Source: Cupriavidus alkaliphilus (GTDB lineage Bacteria > Pseudomonadota > Gammaproteobacteria > Burkholderiales > Burkholderiaceae). Taken from it: 64,000 nucleotides of DNA. Positions 1 to 9,005 of the stretch are shown here, one piece after another. Below the pieces are notes generated by a model. The model ran no database searches, had not been told where the DNA came from, and saw nothing but the letters and a program-made list of their open reading frames with translations. The stretch's first letter is position 1. The number at the start of each line of letters is the position of its first letter. The translations under genes and the position numbers were made by a program. The stretch lies in assembly GCF_900094595.1 (NCBI RefSeq), contig NZ_FMAD01000016.1, positions 62,001-126,000 of the forward strand. The letters are read 5' to 3'.

Positions 1-160
1 CCGCAGGCGTGGTCAAGGAAGCCTATGTCGCCGCCCAGGGAACCTGCCTCGGTCGAAAGGGCTCGCATTCATGCGAGCCGCGACGAAGCCGGCCGGATCT
101 GGGTCGGCGGTGAAACGCACCCATGTCGAAGGCCGGCTGCGAGGATTTTCAGCGCCGTAG
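1..160 (+). pseudogene. C-terminal remnant of a PhzF-family isomerase, frameshifted
   Basis: The first 160 bases hold the tail of a PhzF-like (phenazine biosynthesis/epimerase fold) protein spread over three frames. From base 3 the frame gives a piece ending in AAQGTCLGRKG. From base 64 a second frame gives RIHASRDEAGRIWVGGETHP. From about base 125 a third frame gives VEGRLR and soon a stop. Intact family members end with a very similar run (QGT.LGR.GRI...G.IWVGG...C.EG.L), so I read this as one gene end with two frameshifts. The rest lies outside the window. Sequencing error is an alternative explanation. Confidence 0.45.
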
Positions 161-312
161 GCAAGCTGCATACCGCATCGTGGCAGGCCAGCTTGCAGGC
201 ACCATTTGCCAGTCCGTCAAGCCGTTCAGGCCGACCACCAAGAACCACCCGAATAAAAAACGGGTATCGGCCTTATCGACCCGGCCAACGTTTGAAACAA
301 GGAGTTATCCGC

Positions 313-885
313 ATGCCCGCGGTCTCACAGGTCCAGCCATCCCCCGCAGCCGCCGTTGGCTCCGCGCCACTGGCCTCAGCCGCAGACACCTTGAAAATGC
401 TGGTGCGTTACAAAGAATGGGCGAACGAGCTGACCTTCAGGAGCGTGATGGATCTGCCGGATGGCGAGGCTCTCCGGCCGCGGCCCACGCGGTTTGGAAA
501 CATGGTCCATACATTGAACCACCTGTACGTCGTGGACGACATCTTCAGGCATCATCTGCAAGGCAGCAAACATGGCTATACCTCCCGCAACACCGATCAC
601 ACACCGCCGGTGGGTGACCTGTGGCAAGCGGTTCAGGAGATGGACCGCTGGTATATCGACCTTGTCGACACCTGGTCAAATGAGGATATGGCCAAGTCCG
701 TTCATTTCGAGTTTGTCGGCGGAGGAGTGGGTGTCATGACACAAGAGGAAATCGTGCTGCATCTCGTCAACCATGCCACCTATCACCGCGGCTTCGTCAG
801 CGACATGATGTATCAAGTTCCCTGTACGCCCCCGTCAAATGATCTGCCTGTATTTCTCAGGGATTACTATCGCAAGGCTCGGTAA
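313..885 (+). CDS. DinB-family (YfiT/DinB-like) metal-binding protein
   Basis: A 190-residue protein of the DinB four-helix-bundle superfamily, cytoplasmic enzymes or thiol transferases that hold a divalent metal with three histidines. The likely ligands are visible: His70 (in TLNHLYVVDD), and His154 and His158 (in NHATYHRG), the usual H-x3-H pair. The frame stays open upstream to base 25, but the ATG at 313 is preceded by an AAGGAGTTAT ribosome site and the upstream part reads as the PhzF relic, so I chose 313. It stands alone between a relic and a convergent gene. The family includes DNA-damage-induced proteins and mycothiol/bacillithiol-type transferases; the specific substrate cannot be read from the sequence. 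Confidence 0.85.
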   Translation: MPAVSQVQPSPAAAVGSAPLASAADTLKMLVRYKEWANELTFRSVMDLPDGEALRPRPTRFGNMVHTLNHLYVVDDIFRHHLQGSKHGYTSRNTDHTPPVGDLWQAVQEMDRWYIDLVDTWSNEDMAKSVHFEFVGGGVGVMTQEEIVLHLVNHATYHRGFVSDMMYQVPCTPPSNDLPVFLRDYYRKAR

Positions 886-904
886 GCCTTCCTCGAGCGA
901 AAGT

Positions 905-1030
905 TTCCACTGCAGATCATCCCATCTCTTCGGGCGATTTCTGACATCCAGGTTGACATCGACGAATACGACGCGCAGTTCGCCACCAACACGCGAGGGG
1001 TGCTATTGCGTCCAACTTTGCCGTCACGCG
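905..1030 (+). pseudogene. Possible short-chain dehydrogenase fragment
   Basis: Between the DinB gene and the convergent racemase-like gene one plus-strand frame contains DIDEYDAQFATNTRGVLL. This resembles the central helix of short-chain dehydrogenases (a D-x-x-x-Y-D-x-x-F-x-x-N-x-R-G-V pattern). No Rossmann start or YxxxK site is present, so only about 40 codons survive. It is a weak call from one motif. Confidence 0.3.
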
Positions 1031-1044
1031 CCTCGCGGCCAGCG

Positions 1045-2142
1045 TTAGTCGTACTGAAACCGTTTCACCGCACCCTCGTCCCACTCGATGCCTGATCCGG
1101 GCCTGTCCGGCACCACCAGTTGTCCATCTGCAAGCGCAAAGGGCTCCTTCAGCACGGGATAGGCCCAGTCCTGCCATTCCAGCCAGTGCGCGGTTTCGGT
1201 GATGCGCATCAGGTGTGCGCAGACTTCCGGATACAAATGCGTGGAGAGAGGGATTCCCGCCGCCGAAGCGATCGGCGCAGACCGCAGCCACCCCGACACG
1301 CCGCCGATCCGCATCATGTCCAGCATCGCGCAGTCACATGCCTCGGCCTGCACTGCCTTCAATAACTCGCGCGGACCATAGAAGTTCTCGCCTAGCTGGA
1401 TCGGCGTCTTGATCTCGCGGGCCAGCTGCGCGTAGCCGCTGGTGTTGTTGTAGGCGAGGGGCTCCTCGAACCAGAACAGCCGCTCGTTGTCGAGGGCATG
1501 GCAGCGGCGCAGACCGTCATCAAACGGCAAGCCCTGGTTGAAATCCACCATTAGCTTGATCTCGTCTCCAGCCGCCTCGCGCACCGCGTGAAGGGCATCG
1601 AGATCGTCTTGCAGCTTCTCGCGGCCCAGCCGGAGCTTCAGGGCGCTGAATGCTCCCTCTGCAACGAGCGAAACAGCTTCTTCGGCAAGGCCGTCCACGT
1701 GGCTCAACCACAGCCCGTTACTGTTGTACGCCCGCACCTTGCCCACTGTTCCGCCAAGCAATGCAGCGAGAGGCAGGCCTGCAGCCTTGGCGAGCGCATC
1801 CCACGCGGCCATGTCGAGCCCGGCGATGGCGATCATCATGATGCCTTCGTAGCCCAGCAGATGCGTTGAACCTCTGGCGTCCTGGAAGTCATCCAGCGGT
1901 GCGATCCGGTTACCGGTCCGTGATGCTGCAAGATCCCGGATCGCAGGCACGATGTACCTTGGTGCCTGCTGCAGATATGGCTCAAGATAACTGCGACCGA
2001 CAATACCTTCCCGAGTGTAAAGGTCAACCAGGATCAGCGGCCACTGGTCGAATGCGCCGACCTTCGAAATGATGGGTCGCTTTAACGGAACGAGAACCGC
2101 ACGGGCCTCAACGCTTTGGTAAGTGAGCGGTTCGAAATTCAT
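1045..2142 (-). CDS. Mandelate racemase/muconate lactonizing enzyme family protein
   Basis: A 365-residue enolase-superfamily enzyme that would abstract the alpha proton of a carboxylate and bind Mg2+. Visible residues line up with mandelate racemase at an offset of about five: metal ligands Asp200, Glu226 and Glu252, the His302/Asp275 dyad (THLYPE and LDMMRIGG) and Glu322. The KxK motif on the second strand is K169-L-R171, so the usual second lysine is arginine. That suggests the S-face base is altered and the enzyme may be a dehydratase or one-faced epimerase rather than a true racemase. The next gene is a MarR regulator on the same strand, reading toward it with a gap of about 54 bases; co-transcription is plausible. 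Confidence 0.85.
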   Translation of the reverse strand: MNFEPLTYQSVEARAVLVPLKRPIISKVGAFDQWPLILVDLYTREGIVGRSYLEPYLQQAPRYIVPAIRDLAASRTGNRIAPLDDFQDARGSTHLLGYEGIMMIAIAGLDMAAWDALAKAAGLPLAALLGGTVGKVRAYNSNGLWLSHVDGLAEEAVSLVAEGAFSALKLRLGREKLQDDLDALHAVREAAGDEIKLMVDFNQGLPFDDGLRRCHALDNERLFWFEEPLAYNNTSGYAQLAREIKTPIQLGENFYGPRELLKAVQAEACDCAMLDMMRIGGVSGWLRSAPIASAAGIPLSTHLYPEVCAHLMRITETAHWLEWQDWAYPVLKEPFALADGQLVVPDRPGSGIEWDEGAVKRFQYD

Positions 2143-2196
2143 GGCGGTACCTCCCTGACGACCAGTGCAACCCGCACGGCACCGGACAAGAACCTC

Positions 2197-2610
2197 TTAT
2201 CGGAGTTCCTCGAGTCTGGCCAGCGCGTCGAACAGCACCGCAACGCCTTGTGCGCCGAGCGCATGCTCCACGCGTCGCTGCACCTGTTGCCACAGCGGAG
2301 CCGCCTGCTCCAACAGCCGGCACGCCTGCGGCGACAGCGATACGGTGTGCTCCCGCAGGTCCTCACCCTCTGACAAGCGGACCAAGCCCTTGCGCTGAAG
2401 CACGCCGACGTTGCGCCCGAGCGTGGAGCGGTCTAGCGCCATTTCCCCCGCCAGCTGGGTCAGGCTGGGCGTTCCTAGTCGCGCGATGGTCCGCAGTAGC
2501 GAAAACTGCGTGACCTTCAGGCCAAGGGGCAGCAGCGCGTCATCGTAAACCTCGGTAAGGGCGCGGGCTGCCCGGCGGATCCTGGTGCAGGCGCAAGGCG
2601 TGTGGATCAT
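2197..2610 (-). CDS. MarR-family transcriptional regulator
   Basis: A 137-residue winged-helix regulator. The central part (SLTQLAGEMALDRSTLGRNVGVLQRKGL) is the MarR helix-turn-helix, and the following charged stretch is the wing. The frame runs open to 2859, but the upstream codons overlap a transposase relic, so I start at the ATG at 2608-2610. That start follows a perfect 12-base palindrome, a likely self-operator. The gene is divergent from the Rieske oxygenase operon beginning at 3044 and co-directional with the mandelate-racemase-like gene. It could control either; its ligand is unknown. Confidence 0.85.
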   Translation of the reverse strand: MIHTPCACTRIRRAARALTEVYDDALLPLGLKVTQFSLLRTIARLGTPSLTQLAGEMALDRSTLGRNVGVLQRKGLVRLSEGEDLREHTVSLSPQACRLLEQAAPLWQQVQRRVEHALGAQGVAVLFDALARLEELR

Positions 2611-2619
2611 GTCGATTGC

Positions 2620-2631
2620 GGGTATATACCC
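2620..2631. promoter_or_regulatory. Perfect palindrome, probable MarR operator
   Basis: GGGTATATACCC is a perfect 12-base palindrome that starts 10 bases upstream of the marR start codon. MarR dimers usually bind such short AT-cored palindromes in their own promoters. The role is inferred from position and symmetry. Confidence 0.55.
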
Positions 2632-2655
2632 CCAATATAGTTCGTGCCGCGGCGG

Positions 2656-2772
2656 TTGCAATTGGGAGGCGGCGACTCGGTCGGCACGAAACAGCAACTG
2701 CATCCGCCGCCCGGTCGCGTCATCGACAAACACCAGCAGCGTCCACGCCGGCGCCCGGTCCTGGAACGCGAT
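2656..2772 (-). pseudogene. ISNCY-type DDE transposase fragment
   Basis: On the minus strand this stretch reads FQDRAPAWTLLVFVDDATGR then RMQLLF. This is the strand of the DDE catalytic core with the second Asp that is typical of ISNCY/ISDra-like transposases. The continuation FVPTES, also typical, lies in a different frame, so there is a frameshift right after MQL. No ends or start survive. The relic sits between the MarR gene and the oxygenase operon. I could not assign the remaining sequence up to 2960. Confidence 0.55.
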
Positions 2773-2966
2773 TCGCTGAGTCGCCCGACGTGCTCCAAGC
2801 CGCGCGCCAATAGCGACCGGTCCACGACCAGACCACAAGCGATGCGAGCGCCGGCGCATTCGGCATAAGCCAGGCCTTCGCCACTCACGCGACGCCTGCG
2901 CTGCCTAGGCGTTTCCCGGCCGGATTTCCAATGACGATCTTTCATACCTGCTATGAACCTCGTCAT

Positions 2967-2980
2967 TTGATCGATATCAA
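2967..2980. promoter_or_regulatory. Inverted repeat upstream of the oxygenase operon
   Basis: TTGAT-CGAT-ATCAA lies 64 bases upstream of the oxygenase start. The arms match the TTGAT/ATCAA half-sites common in MarR-type operators. It may link the divergent MarR regulator to the operon; this is inferred from sequence shape only. Confidence 0.3.
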
Positions 2981-3043
2981 CGCCAAACGTATCGTTTCTT
3001 CCCAGACCTCAAACATGAAATCCGCGTCGGAACAGGAGGAGCA

Positions 3044-3898
3044 ATGCGCATGGAGATCGAAGCGACAATCCGGGATGCGTGGTACCCGGTAGCGGTCGTG
3101 GAAGACCTGAAGGAGGGGGTTCGTTACCACACCCGGCTGCTGGGACAGGACATCGAATATGGCCGCGACGATGAAGGCAGTTTTTTCGCGCGCCGTGAAG
3201 GGGGCGACGCATGCCGCGTGCAAACCTGCTATCACACGCATTGGGTGTCGCTCGGCGAGCCGGCCGAAGCGTTCTTTGCCGTGCCTGAGTTCAGCGAGCC
3301 TGACCGCCGCATCCTCGGGGCCGGCTCCATGCGCGTCCATGTCTCGGGTCTGCGCGCGATTGAGAATTTCCTGGACATGGCGCACTTTCCCTACGTCCAT
3401 ACCGGCTACCTGGGCGAAGAGCCACACACCGATGTGGCGCCGTACTCCGTCGAGTTCGACCGCGACACCGAAGAGATCTATGCACGCGAATGCCGGTTCT
3501 ATCAGCCAAGGGCGGCATCGGCTTCGACCGCCGGCATCGATACCGACTACATCTATCGCGTTGCCAGCCCGTTTGTTGCCATCCTCTACAAGACCTCGCC
3601 GCCACAGCCGACCCGGCGCGACGTGATCTGCCTGTTCGTGCAGCCCGTCGAAGAAGACTGGTGCATCGCGCACACCGTGCTGGCTTACCTGGATGACACC
3701 TCGAGCGACCAGGACCTTCGACAGTTCCAGCAGACGATCTTCGGTCAGGACCTGATGATCTTGTCCAACCATATGCCGCGCACCCTGCCGCTCGGCACCC
3801 GGCTCGAAGTCCCGACGCGCGCCGACGCGATGTCAGCCGCCTATCGGCGCTGGCTGCTGCAGAAGGGCATCTCGTACGGCACCTATCAAGCTCACTGA
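3044..3898 (+). CDS. Rieske-less non-haem iron oxygenase subunit, NdmC-like N-demethylase
   Basis: A 284-residue catalytic subunit of the Rieske oxygenase family that lacks its own Rieske cluster. There is no CxH...CxxH pair; only a vestige (Cys62-Tyr-His64) remains. The mononuclear iron site is complete: Asp111 as electron bridge, His114 and His119 (in ENFLDMAHFPYVH) and Asp236 (FGQD). A strong AGGAGGA ribosome site precedes the ATG. The next gene encodes a reductase that carries an N-terminal Rieske domain, and a GST-like gene follows. This is the NdmC/NdmD/NdmE arrangement, in which NdmC (7-methylxanthine demethylase) borrows the Rieske of NdmD. With a xanthine-type permease and a formaldehyde dehydrogenase in the operon, oxidative removal of an N-methyl group from a purine-like compound is the best inference. 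The exact substrate is not provable here. Confidence 0.8.
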   Translation: MRMEIEATIRDAWYPVAVVEDLKEGVRYHTRLLGQDIEYGRDDEGSFFARREGGDACRVQTCYHTHWVSLGEPAEAFFAVPEFSEPDRRILGAGSMRVHVSGLRAIENFLDMAHFPYVHTGYLGEEPHTDVAPYSVEFDRDTEEIYARECRFYQPRAASASTAGIDTDYIYRVASPFVAILYKTSPPQPTRRDVICLFVQPVEEDWCIAHTVLAYLDDTSSDQDLRQFQQTIFGQDLMILSNHMPRTLPLGTRLEVPTRADAMSAAYRRWLLQKGISYGTYQAH

Positions 3899-3911
3899 CC
3901 ACGCCACGCAT

Positions 3912-5660
3912 ATGGAAAACGCAATGAACACGCGCGAGCACCGCTGGTACCCGGTGGCGCGCGCCGACGACCTGCCCATGCGCCATGTCTTCCAGGGACA
4001 GCTGCATGGCATCGAACTGGCGTTGTGGCGCGCCGACGACGGCACGGTGAACGCCTGGGAGAACCGGTGTCCGCACCGCAGCGTGCGCTTCTCACTGGGC
4101 GCCAATACCGGAGAAAAGCTGCGCTGCCAGTATCACGGCTGGCAATACCGCAGCGGGGACGGCCGCTGCACGCATATTCCCGCGGCCAGCGGCGCCACGC
4201 CGCCGGCCAGCCTGTGCGCCAGGACCTTCGCCGCGGCCGAGGCCGGGGGCTACGTCTGGGTCAACCTGGCAGCCGATGCAGCGGCCCCGTTCGCCGCGGC
4301 CGGGAAAGCGCTGCCGCTGGCGCTGCGCAGCCTGGTCTTCCATGCGGACATCGATGCGGTTGCCGACGCGCTGGCACGCTACGCCAGGTACGATGACAGT
4401 GCCGTGCCTGGCTCTGCCACGCTGGTCCGCCGTGACAACGAAGTTGCCCAGATCGACCTGTCATGGCGCGCCGGGGCGCACGAACGGCAAGTCCGGTTCT
4501 GGCTGCAGCCCGCCGATACCGGCAAGACCATCGTGCACAGCACGGCCAGCGGGTGCGGCATGGCACCGGAAGCCGCCTTGCGCTGGCACAACCGGATGCT
4601 GACGGCGCTGCGCCGCGATGTCGAACACAACGCGGCGCGAGCCGGCGGCACGGGCGCCGCCGCATCCATTGCACAGCCACGCATCATTGCCGTCGTGCCA
4701 AGGCCGGCCGCAGTGCCCTCCAACACGCACGCGGTCACCGTTGCGGCGCGCTGGATGACCGCGCAGGACATCGTGGCCTTCAGGCTGGCACCGTCGGCCG
4801 GGTTCCCGCTCGCCTTCGAGCCCGGCGCGCATATCGACGTGCATACGCCCGCGGGGCCGGTGCGGCAGTACTCCCTGGTCAACGCGCCTGGCGAGCGCGA
4901 CAGCCTGGTGATCGGGGTCAAGCTCGAGCCCCAGTCACGGGGCGGGTCGCGTTCGATGCATGAGGCGCTGCAGGTCGGCGACCGGCTGGCCGTGTCCGCA
5001 CCGAAGAACAACTTCCGGCTGGCCCCGGCCGCGGGCGGCCTGCTCATTGCCGGGGGGATAGGCATCACGCCGATCCTGGCAATGGCCGCGTCCCTGCAGG
5101 CCGCGCGACTGCCCTATGCGCTGCACTATTTCACGCGGGGCGAGGCGCATGTCGCCTTCGGCGAGCGCCTGGCCGGGCTCGACCACCTGCAGCGCCATAT
5201 GGACCTGACCGCGCAAGCCACGCGCGAAGCGGTTGAGCGGGCGCTGCAGACCACCTCGGACGATTGCCACATCTACGTCTGCGGCCCGCGCCCGCTGATC
5301 GATCTGGTGCGGGAAAGGGTGGCTATGCGGGGTATCGCCGAGGCACGCGTCCATGCCGAACTGTTCGCCAACGACGTCTCGCACCATGCCGACCAGCCAT
5401 TCCGCGTCCGCCTCGGCAAGCGTGGCACGGAGTTCCTCGTGCCGGCCGGCGTCACCCTGGCCGAGGCACTGAAGGCGCAAGGCATTGCGCTGGATACCTC
5501 ATGCGAGCAGGGCGTCTGCGGCACCTGCCTGACCGATGTGGTCGACGGCGAACCGGAACACCGCGACGTTTACCTCAGCGCCGCCGAAAAGCAGAGCAAC
5601 CGCTGCCTGCTGCCTTGCGTTTCGCGCAGCCGCTCCGGACTTCTGGTCCTCGATTTGTAG
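3912..5660 (+). CDS. Rieske domain-ferredoxin reductase fusion, NdmD-like
   Basis: A 582-residue electron-transfer protein with, in order: an N-terminal Rieske [2Fe-2S] domain (Cys53-Pro-His55 and Cys72-Gln-Tyr-His75); a linker of about 120 residues that resembles a decayed oxygenase beta sheet; a flavin and NAD(P)H-binding reductase (GGIGITPI); and a C-terminal plant-type ferredoxin domain (Cys531, Cys536, Cys539, Cys569). The last three match VanB-type reductases. The extra Rieske is the hallmark of NdmD, about the same length, which feeds electrons from NADH to N-demethylases. It begins 13 bases after the oxygenase subunit and ends 10 bases before the GST gene. A second in-frame ATG lies at 3924. 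Here it probably supplies the cluster missing from its neighbour. Confidence 0.85.
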   Translation: MENAMNTREHRWYPVARADDLPMRHVFQGQLHGIELALWRADDGTVNAWENRCPHRSVRFSLGANTGEKLRCQYHGWQYRSGDGRCTHIPAASGATPPASLCARTFAAAEAGGYVWVNLAADAAAPFAAAGKALPLALRSLVFHADIDAVADALARYARYDDSAVPGSATLVRRDNEVAQIDLSWRAGAHERQVRFWLQPADTGKTIVHSTASGCGMAPEAALRWHNRMLTALRRDVEHNAARAGGTGAAASIAQPRIIAVVPRPAAVPSNTHAVTVAARWMTAQDIVAFRLAPSAGFPLAFEPGAHIDVHTPAGPVRQYSLVNAPGERDSLVIGVKLEPQSRGGSRSMHEALQVGDRLAVSAPKNNFRLAPAAGGLLIAGGIGITPILAMAASLQAARLPYALHYFTRGEAHVAFGERLAGLDHLQRHMDLTAQATREAVERALQTTSDDCHIYVCGPRPLIDLVRERVAMRGIAEARVHAELFANDVSHHADQPFRVRLGKRGTEFLVPAGVTLAEALKAQGIALDTSCEQGVCGTCLTDVVDGEPEHRDVYLSAAEKQSNRCLLPCVSRSRSGLLVLDL

Positions 5661-5670
5661 GGAGTTGCCG

Positions 5671-6315
5671 ATGATTACCCTTTACGACTATGAGCTGTCC
5701 GGCAACTGCTACAAGTTGCGCCTCTTCATGAATATCCTGGGCCTGGAATACCGGAAGCAGAACGTCGAGTTTTTTCCCGGCCAGGAGCACAAGGGCGATG
5801 CCTTCCTGGCATTGAACCCCCTCGGCCAGTTGCCGGTGCTCGACGACGACGGTTTCGTCCTGCGCGACGCGCAGGCGATCCTAGGCTATCTCGCGTCGCG
5901 CTACGACGCGACGCGCAGCTGGTATCCCACCGACGATCCGAAGCGGCTGGCCGAGGTCAATATGTGGCTTGCGTTTGCGGATGCGATCACCGGCACGGCA
6001 TCGGCGGCGCGGCTGCACGACTTGCTGCGCTATGCGCTCGATGCAGACAAGGCGCGCGCTGGCGCGCATGCGCTGTTCCGCGTGCTGGACGAGCAGCTCT
6101 GGTTTTCCGAGCGCGAGCACGCCGGCTGGATCTGCAGCGGCGATCGCCCGACCGTGGCCGACATCGCCTGCTTTCCGTATGTTGCGCTGTCCGACGAGGG
6201 CGGGATCCCGCTGATCGACTATCCCGCGCTGCGCCGGTGGACCGACCGGGTCAGGCGCGTGCCCGGCTTCATCGTGATGTCGGGCATCTTCGCCGCGTCC
6301 GCCCCGGCGCCATAG
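5671..6315 (+). CDS. Glutathione S-transferase family protein, NdmE-like partner
   Basis: A 214-residue GST with a thioredoxin-fold N-terminus (YDYELSGNCYKLRLFMNILG, then the LNPLGQLPVLDDDG cis-Pro region and an N-terminal-domain DAQAIL motif) and a helical C-terminal domain. The ATG at 5671 follows GGAGTTGCC and sits 10 bases after the reductase stop. The longer open frame from 5536 overlaps the reductase and is rejected. In P. putida CBB5 the GST-like NdmE is a structural partner needed for NdmC with NdmD. The same gene order here suggests the same role, though an ordinary glutathione-conjugating role (for instance with formaldehyde) remains possible. Confidence 0.8.
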   Translation: MITLYDYELSGNCYKLRLFMNILGLEYRKQNVEFFPGQEHKGDAFLALNPLGQLPVLDDDGFVLRDAQAILGYLASRYDATRSWYPTDDPKRLAEVNMWLAFADAITGTASAARLHDLLRYALDADKARAGAHALFRVLDEQLWFSEREHAGWICSGDRPTVADIACFPYVALSDEGGIPLIDYPALRRWTDRVRRVPGFIVMSGIFAASAPAP

Positions 6316-6348
6316 AGACAAAAAAAACCATATTCCGGAGGAGACACC

Positions 6349-7716
6349 ATGAAAATCAAGCGCTATATCCCCGCCGACTCGCGTGCCGCGGTCGATGAAG
6401 TCCTCCCGGCCGGCCGCCTGACCGTGCTCGGCATGCAGCATGTGATGGTCATGTATGCCGGCGCGGTCGCGGTGCCGCTGATCATCGGCATGGCCTTGAA
6501 ACTGCCAAAGGAGCAGGTCGCCTACCTGATCAGCGTGGACCTGTTCGTTTCCGGGCTGATCACGCTGGTCCAGGCCGTCGGCACCCGCTGGTTCGGCGTC
6601 CGGCTGCCGATCATGATGGGGGTGTCGTTTACCGGCGTGGGACCGATGATCGCCATCGGTGCCAACCCCGAACTGGGCCTGCTCGGCATATACGGCTCGA
6701 TGATCTGCTCGGGCCTGCTCGGCATTGCCATCGCGCCGCTGATGGCGAAAGGGCTGCGCTTCTTCCCGCCGGTGGTGATCGGCACGGAGATCCTCGTGGT
6801 CGGCCTATGCCTGATGGTGGTCAGTGCGGAATGGGCCGCCGGCGGAACGGGCCATCCGGAGTTCGGCAGCCCGAAACTGATTGGCATGTCCTTCCTGGTG
6901 CTCGCCTTCATCCTGGCCCTGACCAAGTACTTCAACGGCTTCATCCGCAACATCGCGGTCCTGCTGGGCATCGTGTTCGGCATGGGCGTGGCTACCGTCA
7001 ACGGCTCGATCGATTTTTCGCCGGTCGGCGAAGCTGCGTGGTTCGGGCTGGTGCTGCCGTTCCATTTCGGCATGCCGAAGTTCGACTTCTGGGCCATCGT
7101 TGCCATGTCCATCGTCATGCTGGTGACGTTCATCGAGGCGACCGGCATGTTTGTCGCGGTCGGCGAGATCGTCGGCAAGCCTGTCGACGAAGCCGCGATG
7201 GTCAAAGGTTTCCGGGCAGACGGACTGGGCACGCTGCTCGGCGCGGTCTTCAATATCTTTCCCTACACCTCATACGCCGAGAACGTCGGGCTGGTCAGCA
7301 TCACCGGCGTGCGCAGCCGCTGGGTCTGCGCCATGGGCGGGGTGATCCTGATGGCGCTGGGCCTGTTCCCGAAGATGTCGGCGCTGGTCGCGCTGGTGCC
7401 CGCATACGTGCTGGGTGGCGCGGGGCTGATCATGTTCGGCATGATCACCGCCTGCGGCGTGCGGATGCTGGCTGCCGTCGACTATGACAACAACCCGTTC
7501 AATGCCTACATCATCGCCATCAGCGTGAGCATCGGCATGCTGCCGGTGGTGAAGCCTGAATTCTTCGCCAAATTCCCCGCGCAACTGGCACCGCTTCTGC
7601 ATAGCAGCATCCTGCTGGCCGCGCTCGCCGCGGTCTTGCTGAACCTCTTCTTCAACGTACTGGGCGGATCCCGGCAGGAGCAGCTGGCTGCTTCCTTGCC
7701 GGAAGGCTCGCGCTGA
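6349..7716 (+). CDS. NCS2-family nucleobase (xanthine/uracil-type) permease
   Basis: A 455-residue inner-membrane transporter with about 12-14 hydrophobic segments. The NCS2 signature E-N-V-G-x-x-x-x-T-G begins at residue 311 (after FPYTSYAE), and a Gly/Pro-rich pseudo-repeat is visible near residue 85 (MMGVSFTGVGPM). NCS2 proteins are proton or sodium symporters for uracil, xanthine or urate. A good GGAGGAGACACC ribosome site precedes the start. It lies 33 bases after the GST gene, in the putative N-demethylase operon. It therefore most likely imports the methylated purine or related heterocycle that the oxygenase attacks. Confidence 0.88.
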   Translation: MKIKRYIPADSRAAVDEVLPAGRLTVLGMQHVMVMYAGAVAVPLIIGMALKLPKEQVAYLISVDLFVSGLITLVQAVGTRWFGVRLPIMMGVSFTGVGPMIAIGANPELGLLGIYGSMICSGLLGIAIAPLMAKGLRFFPPVVIGTEILVVGLCLMVVSAEWAAGGTGHPEFGSPKLIGMSFLVLAFILALTKYFNGFIRNIAVLLGIVFGMGVATVNGSIDFSPVGEAAWFGLVLPFHFGMPKFDFWAIVAMSIVMLVTFIEATGMFVAVGEIVGKPVDEAAMVKGFRADGLGTLLGAVFNIFPYTSYAENVGLVSITGVRSRWVCAMGGVILMALGLFPKMSALVALVPAYVLGGAGLIMFGMITACGVRMLAAVDYDNNPFNAYIIAISVSIGMLPVVKPEFFAKFPAQLAPLLHSSILLAALAAVLLNLFFNVLGGSRQEQLAASLPEGSR

Positions 7717-7761
7717 TAGCGGATCCGCCGTCCCATTACCCACTTGCGTGCAAGGACTGCA

Positions 7762-8868
<1,107 letters not shown>

Positions 8869-8888
8869 CCCCGCGCTGGACATGCCGC

Positions 8889-8914
8889 GGGCAGCGCCAG
8901 CCGGGGCGCTGCCC
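8889..8914 (+). terminator. Strong hairpin after the formaldehyde dehydrogenase gene
   Basis: GGGCAGCGCC pairs perfectly with GGCGCTGCCC across a six-base loop, 20 bases after the stop codon. There is no T-run, so it may act as a weak terminator or transcript stabiliser. Confidence 0.4.
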
Positions 8915-9005
8915 GACCAGCGGCTACAATTTGGTCTCCACCCACATTGAAGCGCATCCGCGCCGCCATGCAGCCATGGCCGGCGGCGGAGATGCCGGAG
9001 AACGT

